From Rhizophagus sp. LPA8_4_AMF (lineage: Eukaryota; Glomeromycota; Glomeromycetes; Glomerales; Glomeraceae), in assembly GCA_021464525.1 (NCBI GenBank), contig JADRCO010000299.1, forward strand, positions 1 to 38,657: a stretch of 38,657 nt of DNA, in the 5' to 3' direction. A model generated the notes under the pieces. That model was not told where the DNA came from. It saw only the letters and a list, made by a program, of their open reading frames with translations, and made no database searches. Numbering within the stretch: the first letter of the stretch is position 1; each line of letters begins with the position of its first letter. A program made the position numbers and the translations under genes. This document shows positions 23,601 to 34,300 of this stretch, piece after piece.

Positions 23601-24660
23601 TAACGAAAATATTTAGCAGATTACAAATTAAACTAAAAATATTAATTATTATTTGCAATTCACAATTCCCATTATTGAATTATCAGTACCATTTTAATAA
23701 ATTCGTCATTCGTATAGAACTTGCAAACAATGTATATTCAGGCTAAATTGTATCACAGAATGATCAACCGATAAAGTGTTACCCTTTATTGCCGTCCCGC
23801 ATGACCCGGCATGATCCGACATGACCCGAATATCAAATTTAGTTAGATGATTTGTTTACATCATCCACAAAAAAAAAAATTTTTTTTTTATATTCACTAA
23901 ACTAAATGTAGTAATTATCAATGATATAATAATAGAAAATGATCTTCAGAAGTCTATCATAGAAAAAGAGGGTGATTTAATAAAGTTTATGTTATTATAT
24001 ATGTAAAATATGGTGCATGATTAATAAGATTACATAACGACGTCTACAGAAACCATAATTAATTCGGTAACAAAATTGTGAAATTTAGAAAATTCTTGAA
24101 TAATTTGATATTAGGATATTTTTTAATTTTTGCTGATCAATATTAAATTTTACCGGAATTAAGTTATCGAATTGTCGTTAACTAAATTTGGTACACTGAT
24201 ATTTTGTTTGGGTGGTTTTGTTTGTACGCCAAATTACACAATATCAGTAACTCGATAATTATTTCTTCTTTAAGTTATATAAAAAAAACACCTTGTATTC
24301 TTTTTATTCTTTTATGGACGAATAATCAAAATGAAGAATAAGAATATTTGTTTTGTACAATGTTGTGTTTAAAAATTTTTTTGTATTTATTTGTGTAGTT
24401 TTTTTAAAAAAAAATCGCATTTTCAATCACGATTCATATTTATTAGAAATATTTCATAAGAAATTCGCCATTTCCAATCATTTAAATTAATTAGGAAATA
24501 CCTTTATCGCATATAATTCTTTATTTGGAAATTTACAATTATTATTCATTTTTCCCGTGAAACCCACAAAAAAACAAGCTGGCGTAAAAAAAAACCAGTT
24601 AAAAATTGATACTTTTGAAGATTAACTAGCATTTAGCAGTTTCTTATTGTTTTACGATTT
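20700..24660. other. Gene-free region with faint coding relics
   Basis: No intact gene. Protein-like scraps on the plus strand occur near 21143-21230 ('NSDIEARVRENTRSTYKDNH') and 21616-21735 ('SKLSEHEKVDPFLAMHVIRK'). On the minus strand near 22710-22780 there is 'TRKKKRERLEAIEDNEL'. None is recognisable and all are interrupted. The rest is AT-rich spacer. Confidence 0.4.
23799..23828. repeat. Three 10-bp tandem units
   Basis: GCATGACCCG, GCATGATCCG and ACATGACCCG lie in direct succession, a small GC-richer minisatellite in otherwise AT-rich DNA. A related CGGCATGATCC occurs once near 35895. Confidence 0.8.
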
Positions 24661-24680
24661 TATTAAAATTATACTAAATT

Positions 24681-26189
24681 ATGGAATTTGTCAAGCGAGA
24701 GGATGAGTCAAGACGATTTCGCAATCTCCGCTTCATTATATGTGGATTACTTACTATAATTTATATCACCTATTTAGCTTTTTTGATATATGAACTTGTA
24801 ACAGATAAACCACTTCTGAATGTTGAGCAGAAATTCTTGGATCAAATAGATGTTCCTGGTAAACCTTACTATTTACTATCAACTGATTAAATTACGAAAA
24901 ATTGAATCCAGCTAAAAGTAAACCTTTTTTTTTTATAGATATAAAAATATGCGGGGCGGCTCCAGAACTAATAATATTGCGCTGCGATTTTATAATGAAA
25001 AACGGGGACAATAATAAACTTAATAGTTGTGATAGCTATATAAGTTCTGATGTGTCCGATTTGGGTACCCATCGAAATTTCTGTTATACCTTCAAGGCTA
25101 ACAAAACTATCAAATACGCCCACCCAGACAAGCCTATAGATGGTTTATCAAAGATTGGATTCTATTTCTATGTAAATACAACCGCTGCAGAAGTTAATTC
25201 TCTTGGCATAGCTTCACTTTCCGTACAATTGATCTCTCCTGGTTAGTAAATTACCAAGAGAATAGATTTAAAAAGTTTGTTCAAACGTTAATTTTATTTT
25301 TAATATTATTATTAGATTTCGATCCATTTATTTATCCAGAGAAGGTTGTTAGTGAAATGGACAAGGCTACTCGATCAGAGTTGAAACTTCAATGGAATTT
25401 TATTGCTGGAATGTCCAAATATGTTGCATTGGTAAGACGATTCACATTAATAATTGTTTAATTCACATTATTTTATTAACCTTTTTTACTATATATTTAC
25501 TAGGTCAAATTTAAAACGAGCGTATATAATGCCATTCTTCCGGGTGATGCTAGCGCTATTATAGGATTCGGTCCTAATTACCATACAACACCAAAGTTAG
25601 AAAGCTTAATTAATTATTTTCCTTTTAATAGTAATCCATATAATGCACCAGCTGGAACAACTGGTTATTTCTCTGTGGCTGCTGGAAGTTTTATTCAGGA
25701 ATCAATAACTGAAAATCGGTAATTACCGGTTTTAACAAAACATTATTAATGATTGTTAAAATACTGCGTTAATAATTAACTTATTTTATTTAAAAACTTC
25801 AATATAGTTCATCCACTATTCTAGGTGCTATTGGATCAGCTGGTGGTGCTCTAGGTTAGTATATTTTTTTGGTATACTTTTAACAAATTTGATTGTGAAC
25901 TTTATTAATTCATTCTTTTGGTAATTAAATAGGAGTTGTTGGAGGAATTGCTGTATTACTCTTTGGTGATTCTCGTGTGAATCCATGGGGTTACGCACAT
26001 AAACTCCTTAAGGAAAAATCCCCAAGTGTTTTTGTGATTGACGTTGAAGATCCAGAAGAAGCTAAAGCTCAAATTCGAAAACTTTCACCTGATCGATTAA
26101 ATCTCAGTCAAGATGATCGGACAAATCTCATCGAAAATGAACTTTCTGAAATTAAATCCGTGATTAAACATTTCTTATTAGAACATTGA
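24681..26189 (+). CDS. Gene C: short-tailed paralogue of genes A and B
   Basis: Function unknown. Exons are 24681-24858, 24939-25241, 25316-25431, 25504-25718, 25808-25854 and 25933-26189 (178, 303, 116, 215, 47 and 257 nt, total 1116, giving 371 aa), with GT..AG introns of 69-89 nt. Exons 2-5 have exactly the lengths found in gene B, and the protein aligns throughout: TM1 at about residues 18-40, ICGAAPE, RCDF, SCDSY, NFCYTF, an NTTAAE glycosylation site, 'SAIIGFGPNYHTTPKLES' in exon 4, and a Gly-rich TM2 (SAGGALGVVGGIAVLLF) spanning exons 5-6. The tail after TM2 is only about 75 residues and ends with a single 'DRTNLIENELSEIKSVIKHF' unit, the element repeated about eight times in genes A and B. 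It is probably closest to the ancestral form. Confidence 0.85.
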
Positions 26190-27118
26190 TGTTAATTTAG
26201 TAATTGGGTTTTAACAAAGGGATGAATTTGTAAAAAAATGTATTTATTATGTACAGTATTTTAAACGACGAAAATGTAGCATAATGTTTTGCTTTTATAA
26301 GTTCACGTTTTGTATTTAAATAATATTTTAATAGATTATATATATTTAATTCATGAACTTTGAAATCTGTCCATATATCAAATAATTATTGCTTTGCAAT
26401 TGTAATGTGGCACGAAGTGCCATATCAGATCATTATTAAACGCCCGTACAATAAATAACATTATTATCCGGACCAGAATGAACATCATATTAATTAACTT
26501 TATAGCAAATTAATATAACTAATTAGTTTTATAAAATCATGTGTTTCCCAGATTTAGTGTATAATTTTTATACGCAATTATAATAAATTCAATTATATTA
26601 AGCATGATGTGCAAAATATTGGTACAGCAAGTACATGATGTGTCCTATAGGGCCGTATAATAATAATAAATAAACCCTTTTTTATTGCAACGTGATTAAC
26701 TCTTAAGTTCCTAAGTATTGGAATCTTTTAAAACGAGTTTAACTGTTTAAGCGAATTGTTGGATTTCGTAGCTCCCGTGAAATTCTATTATTATCATTTG
26801 AGGTATAAAAATTGAGTATTGCTAAATATTACCGCTCACCTTACCAGAAATTAGGGTAGAATTTGGGGCAGAATTACATGAAACTCCGCCCGCTAATATT
26901 TTCTAATGCTGGTCGGTGATGATCAACGCGCGGTGATTTTGACATTTTCATAAAAAACTCGCCTTTTAAATGGTAGAGGTTCTTTAGACGTACGCACCGT
27001 GTGTACGTACATCCTACCAGAGTTTAGAAATTATGCACTTTCACGTGATAGCGTTAACGTTAACTCCGGTCAGTTCGTACTTTAATATCGTACACCCCAC
27101 TGTACATTAAGGAACCTC

Positions 27119-27243
27119 TTTTGCGGTTAGTGAGCACCCGAAAATAAGCACCCCGGCCAAAATTATTAAGATTTTGGCCAGAATTATGAAGCTCTTGGCC
27201 GGCATTAAGTGCAAAAAAAAAGGGGTGCTTATATACCGCAAAA
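27119..27243. mobile_element. 125-bp foldback/MITE-like element
   Basis: The left end TTTTGCGGTTAGTGAGCACC and the right end (inward from 27243) TTTTGCGGTATATAAGCACC are inverted repeats. Between them are three GGCC-centred units, including TTTTGGCCAGAATTATGAA and CTTGGCCGGCATTA, of the same type as the dispersed units at 7.0, 8.2, 17.6 and 18.5 kb. It is non-coding. Confidence 0.65.
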
Positions 27244-27536
27244 TACGGTAACCATTATATGAATTTTATAATGATATTCCAACTATAATTTAAAATTAAA
27301 TGCACAACTAAAGACAGATTAAATCTTTAGCATAGTTTATATATTTTTAAATTTAAAAAAGAAAAGAAACTACTATGAAATTTAGATGAAACCTGAAATA
27401 CTCTTTGTAGTGATAATTATAAAAAAAAATGAAATTAAAATCAGCTTGATCTTTTTCTGATCATAATAAAAAATATTTAAGTAAATCACTTATCACATTT
27501 GTATTTATTTGACTTATTTAGAATTTATAGCTTTTA

Positions 27537-27765
27537 GGTAGGCTGCATTAAAAATTCCAAAATAGTTCGAAATTGGACAAAATTATACAACATAGGATAT
27601 GAAAGTTGTGATAGAGAATGCTGATTACCGAATACTTCTATTAATTTCTACTGTCTTTGCTAGTTTTTCAAGTAATTCTAAACATATTTTATTTATTTCA
27701 AGACAGAATTTATCGGGATTCTTTTTAATGAATGTAGTTTTCTTAATCTTAAATTTTTATATCAT
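27537..27765 (+). repeat. Dispersed repeat flanking the kinase locus, left copy
   Basis: Shares with 37371-37585, in the same orientation, the phrases GGTA..GC.GCATTAAAAATTC, the motif GAATACTTCTATTAATTT and CAAGACA.AATTTATC. The two copies lie outside the kinase-like gene on either side, about 9.8 kb apart. The open frame at 27599-27793 in this copy is closed in the other, so it is not a gene. Confidence 0.6.
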
Positions 27766-28329
27766 TATTTCGGCTGTGGATTATTTGACTTGATTAAAAA
27801 TAGTGACAGTGTTGGAACTGAAGAAAGTAACGGGCCCTTATAAATATTATTAGTGTGAGTAACGTAAAACCTGCAACTTTATATTATTCACTTTGTTAAT
27901 CTTGCATTATCACTTTTTAATTTTTATATACTTTAATTTTATATTGGTAAAATATTGATTTAAAATGGAAGGGACTGTATTATATATAAAATACTGTTGA
28001 ATAGATCGTATAAACTTAAAGAATTAAATGGAAAAATATTCAAAACGTCTGTTGAAGATAGAAATGATATAGATAAACTTTGTTTTAATTTAAATATAAG
28101 CATACAATATTGAATGGTTATTTAAATGACTTACAAAAAGAATTAAAACATCTAAAAATATAGATATAACTAATAAAAAAAAATCCCAAAATTTCTAGAA
28201 TTACATATTTTTTTTTGTTAAAATACGTTACATTATTCAATAAATCCTAGAATGATATTTTAACAGACACTTAAGATGTTTATTTCAATGTCCATTATTC
28301 ATGAACTTGTACTGCTGGAATCCTTGATT

Positions 28330-31300
28330 CTAATCTACTGCTAAATTTTTTAATTCTTTTTGTTCTTGTTCCAATTCTAGTTTTAATTCATCCAAATTCT
28401 TTCTCAATGAATTTATATCTTTTGCCATCATGCTAGTATTTAATTGAACTTTCTGATAATTAGTAACAACTTTAAAAATATTATATTTATCAAGATCAAA
28501 AGGATTCAACTTAAGAATTTTTTCAATTGCAAGACTAACTTCCAACTCTTTATTCTTCTGAACAATATTCTTTAAGGAATCATAATTTTTGTTTAGATCT
28601 AATAATCCATCATATTTTACAATAATATTTTTAAATTTGTTAGTATATCTGTCTTTCATGTTAACACCATCAGAACTTTTTAGACGATTACAACAATCTT
28701 GTAATTTTTCAATAGCTTCTTTTCTTAAAGTTAGATAATCATCTTTGGCTTTTAGAAAATTATTAGCTTGATTGAAAAGCAGCTTTTTTCTATCTGCATT
28801 ATAAGAGGCTGAAACTTTTAGAAATTCTTGGTTGGTTTCATCCAATTCTTTTAGTTTAGCTTCTTTTTCTTTATGTATCTTCTTAGTATCACCTCCAGAA
28901 GTTAATTCATTTATTAATTTCTTATTAATTGCAGCTAATTCTTTTCTTTTAATTTTTAGCATTTCAATATACTCTAGATCAAGGTTAATTAATTTTTGTT
29001 CCAATTCATTTATTCTATCTTCTTTAAGCTGTAAAGTTTCCATTAATTGCATATTAATTTGTTTTTCATTGATTGATTTTTGTTCCAATTTAGCAATTTC
29101 TTTTTCCAATTCATCTTTTTCTTTTTCCAATTCAGCCTTTTCTTTTTCCAGCTTGTCCTTCAATTTAATAGTAACCTCTTGTTCTTGTTCAATTTGACTT
29201 ATCTTATCTTCTACTTGCTCTTTTTGTTCAACCAAGTTTTCTTGCTGAAATTCTAATTTACGAATATTAGTTTTTGTTTGGGTTAATTCTTCTTGCAATT
29301 CAATTTTTTCTTGATTTAATGAATTAATTTGATTTTGATCTTGCTGTTTAATCAATTTATTTTGTTCCATTTGTTCAGTTAAATTGCTAATTAAAGCTTG
29401 CTTTTCTTCTTGTAGTTTAGTAATTTGGATTTGTAAAGCATTTTTATTTTCTGCAAATTCTTTAGTTTTTATAGCTAATTTAAACCTCAGAGTTTGATTA
29501 TTTTGTTCAAATTTAGAACTCCTTTGTTGTAAATCAAATAATTCACTTTCTAACTTAATATTTTCTTTTTCTATTTGCTTATAATCATTTTGAGTTTGAT
29601 CTTGCTGAGATTTTAATTCTTGGATATTAGCTTCTGATTGAGTTAATTGATCTTGGATTTGTTTCAATTGTTTAATTGAAGCTTGCTTTTCATTTTGCAG
29701 ACAAGTAATTTGGGTTTGTAAAGTATTTACATTTTCTGCAAATTCTTTAATTTGTACAGTTAAGTCTTGTTTCAGACTTTGATTATCTTGCTCAAATTGA
29801 GAATTCCTTTGTTGTAAATTAACTAATTCCATTTGAATATTAAGTAGTTTCTGCTCAGCATCATCTTTTTTTTGTTTCAATTCAAGAAATTTCAATCCTA
29901 ATGAACATCCTTCTAAAATTTCATTCAATTCTTCACCAGTAAAATCAAGGAAATGGCTTGTATAGCAAGCTTCTGGATGAGATTCTACAATAAGGTAATT
30001 ATTCTCAATTGGTGCATTTATGAATTCCATAATATTGCCTTTTAATTCTTCATTAATATTATCTTCAGAACAAAAGATCCATTTTTTAATAATATTTAAA
30101 ATTTCTGATGCAGTTGGTCTTTTTGATGGATCTTCATCCCAACATTTTTTCATCAAATTTACATAACATTGTGGAGTATTTTCAATAATTTCAGGACGTT
30201 TACCTTTACAAATACTTAAAGCAAGTTGAAGATCATGTGCTTTATCATTAAATGGTGGAATTCCAGATGTAAATTCCCACATAATCATAGAAAAACTATA
30301 TATATTACTAGCTTGAGTATAATGCTGACCTCTTAAAATTTCGGGTGCCATATATGCTATAATACCATAATTATTACTTTCTTTTAAGGAAGATTTTGCA
30401 AGCTGATATAATCCTGAATAATCACTAATATAAATTCCATATGTATCTTCTTTATATTTGTTGCATAAAATATTACCATCATGAAAGTTATAATGAATAA
30501 GACCTTTTCCATGAATATCATTAAGGCCAACAATAATTTTATATAAATTGAATAATTTCTGTTCCCAATTTTTTGTTATTTCTGCTAAGCATCCTCTTAT
30601 ATTACCCTTATTTGTATATTCCATTATTAATATATAATTCAAAGTATCTGGAATTTTTGTAAACCCATATATCTTAATAATTTCATCTGAATTAATAATT
30701 TTCCACTATAAAAAATAATATTAAATAAATAAGTATAAATAAATTATGATTAGATTAAATATAAATAAATAAATAATTTTAATCTTACTTCATTTAAAAA
30801 TTCATTTAAATTTTCATCTGAATTATTAAAATAATCAAAATATTTAAGAATTACTTTATTATCTTTATATGTAGCTTTATATATGGTACTAAATCCTCCT
30901 TTGTCAAGATATTCAATATTTTCAAATTTATTATAAGAAATCCATTTTAATTTATTTTTAGAAATAAATTGATCCAAAGTTTTATCTCCACTAGTACCAG
31001 TTCTTTGAATATAAAAATGAAATTTAAAATAAAATTTACAGTTAAAAAGTTAACATTTGAATAATATTAATTATACTTACTCTAAATAATATTGTAAAAT
31101 GTTAATACAATAAATAATTAATTTAATTTCATAGAAATAATATATAATAACTTATAACTTACCAACTAAAATAAATTTTAAAAAGATTTAATTAAATTAT
31201 AATAAGTATAACATAATTATTTATTAAATTAAAAAAATGTAATATATACTTACAAGCTAAAATATTTTTAAAATAAAAATTTAGTTAGTATGAAATACAT

Positions 31301-34300
31301 AAATATAATGGAATTAAATAAATAACTTACACCCTATATGATATTATTAAATAAATAATTTTTAAATAAAGAATTTAGTTAGTATGTAAATATATAAATA
31401 TAATGGAATTAAATAAATAACTTACACCCTATGATATTATTAAATAAATAATTAATAAATAAAGAATTTAGTTAGTTTAAATTATATGTAAATATTATAT
31501 CAATATGATAAAATCAAATAAATAAATTACCAACTAAAATAAAATTTAAATAAAGAATTTAGTTAGTTTAAATTATATATATATATTATATAAATATGAT
31601 AAAATCAAATAAATAATTTACCAACTAAAAGGAAATTATAAAATAATAAAATAATTTTTTAAATAAAGGATTTAGTTAGTTTAAATTATATGTAAATATT
31701 ATAGAATTAATTAAATATGTAACCAATAACTTACGATCTTAAAATATTTGAATAATTATTTAAATAAAGAATTTAGTTAATTTAAAGTATATATGAATAT
31801 TATATAAATATATAAATAAATAATTTACCAACTAAAATAAATTTAAATAAAGAATTTAGTTAGTTTAAATTATATGTAAACATTATATAAATATATAGAT
31901 AAATAATTTACCAACTAAAAAGTAATTTAAATAAAGAATTTAATTAGTTTAAATTATAGTATATGTATATTATATAAAATACAATAGAATTAATAAATAA
32001 CTTACTCCCTATATTGATAATAAAATAAAGAATTTAGTTAGTTTAAATTATGTGTAAATGTTATATAAATATAATAAAATTAAATAAATAACTTACTTCC
32101 TATAATATTAAATAAATAATTTTTTAAATAAAGAATTAAGTTAGTTTAAATTATATGCAAATATTAAATAAATACAATAGAATTAAATAAGTAACTAATA
32201 ACTTACGATCTAAAATATTTGATTAAATTTTAAATAAGAGTTTAGCAGTTAAATTATATGTGATATAAATATAATAAAATTAAACAAACATTTACCAACT
32301 AAAAGAAATTACAAAATAATTTTCAAATGAAAAATTTAGTTAGTTTAAATAATATGTAAACATTATATAATATAATAAAGTTAGATAACTTACGATCTAA
32401 AATAATTGAATAATTTTATAATAAAAAATTTAATTAGTTTAATTATATGTAAATATTATATATAGATATAATAAATTGAATAAATAGCTTACACCCTATA
32501 TTATTAATAATAATTTTTTAAAAAGAATTTAATTAGTCTGTGTTATATGTAAGTATTATAAAAAAAATAATAGAATTAAAAATAACTTACGATCTAAAAT
32601 ATTTGAATAATTTTTAAATAAAGAATTTGATTAATTTAACTTATATGTAAATATTATTTAAACATATCGGCCGATTGGGGAAATTGGGCTTTAATTATTT
32701 ACACCCCGTGATAAACTTTTTTTGCCTATTTTATTATGCAAGACTACGTGTAACCATTGCCACTATGTAGATCACGCCTAACCCATTGTCCTACTATTTA
32801 AATCATGTCAAACCAACTGTCTCACCCTAAAATCAGCCGGGTTAAAATAAACTTTAATCATTTAGTTTACTGGCTGCTATAGAAGTCAATTATTATGTAT
32901 CACATGATGGTATTTAATTGATCTATCTCAAAATTTTAGGGACTTCCTCTATTGGCCAATTTGATATAATAGAATTTAATAAATAATTTACCAACTAATA
33001 GAAATACAAAATAACATTTTAAATAAAGAATTTAGTTAGTTTAAATTATATGTAAATATTGGTTAAATAATAGAATTAAATAACTTACGATCTAAAATAT
33101 TTAAATAATTTTTAAATAAAGAATTTAATTAATTTGGATTATATGTAAAAATTATATAAATGTGATAAAATTAAATAAATAACTTACTCCCTATATTATT
33201 AAATAAAGAATTTTTTATATAAAAAATTTAGTTAGTTTAAATTATATGTAAATATTATATAAATACAATAGAATTAAATAAATAACAAATAACTTACGAT
33301 CTAAAACATTTGAATAATTTTTTAAGTGAAGAATTTAGTTAGTTTAGATTAAATGATTATATATAAATATTATTAATACAAAATAAATAACTTACTTCCT
33401 ATATTATTAAATAGATAATTTTTGATAATTTTTAAATAAAGAATTTAGTTAGTTTAAATATAATAGAATTCCTATTACATAAAATAACAGATAACTTACG
33501 ATCTTAAATATTTGAATAATTATTAAATAAAGAATTTAATTAGTTTAAATTATATGGAAATATTAAATAAATGTAGAATTAAGTAAATAACTTACGTCCT
33601 ATATCAATTAAATAATAATTTTTAGGGAATTTAGCTTATATTATATGGTAATTATTATATAAATATAATAGAAATAAATAAACAACTTACGAACTATATT
33701 ATTAAATAAATAATTTTAATAAAAGATTTAGTTAGTTTAAATTATATGTAAATTTTATATAAATAAAGTAGAATTAAATAATAACTTACACCCTATATTA
33801 TTAGATAAATAATTTTTTAAATATAGAATTTATTAGTTTAAATTATATGTAAAAATAATAGTAATGAATAAATAACAAATAACTTACGATCTAAAATATT
33901 TGATTAATTTTTTAAATAAAGAATTTCATTAGTTTAAATTATTTGTAAATATTATTTAAATATAATAAAATTCAATAAATAATTTACCAACTAAAAGAAA
34001 TACAAAATAATATTTTAAATAAAGAAATTAGTTAGTTTAAATTATATGTTAATATTATATAAATATTACAGAATTAAATAAATAACTTACACCCTAAAGT
34101 GTTATTAATAATAATTTTAAGTAAAGTAATTATAATCAATCAGATAAAATACTTAAATGTATATAAAAATTAAATATATACAGTAACTTACAATCTAATT
34201 ATTTAAATGAATAATATTATTAGTTTGAATTATATATAAATACAGTATTTTTAACTTAATATAAAATTAAATACTTACTTTCTATAACATCGATGATTAT

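Larger units (their letters stand above)
26190..28325. other. Intergenic region between gene C and the kinase-like gene
   Basis: The genes converge here (gene C plus, kinase minus). No intact gene was seen. Contents: a foldback element at 27119-27243, one copy of a dispersed repeat at 27537-27765, and a short open stretch at 28000-28113 ('NRSYKLKELNGKIFKTSV') reminiscent of the 'Y.L..L.G' end of retroelement polyproteins, too short to assign. Confidence 0.5.

Noticed and set aside
27599..27793. 64-codon plus-strand frame
   Set aside because: It falls in a dispersed repeat whose other copy (37371-37585) does not keep the frame open.
28832..29197. 121-codon plus-strand frame rich in Ser/Phe
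   Set aside because: It is the antisense shadow of the Lys/Glu/Gln-rich coiled-coil coding sequence.
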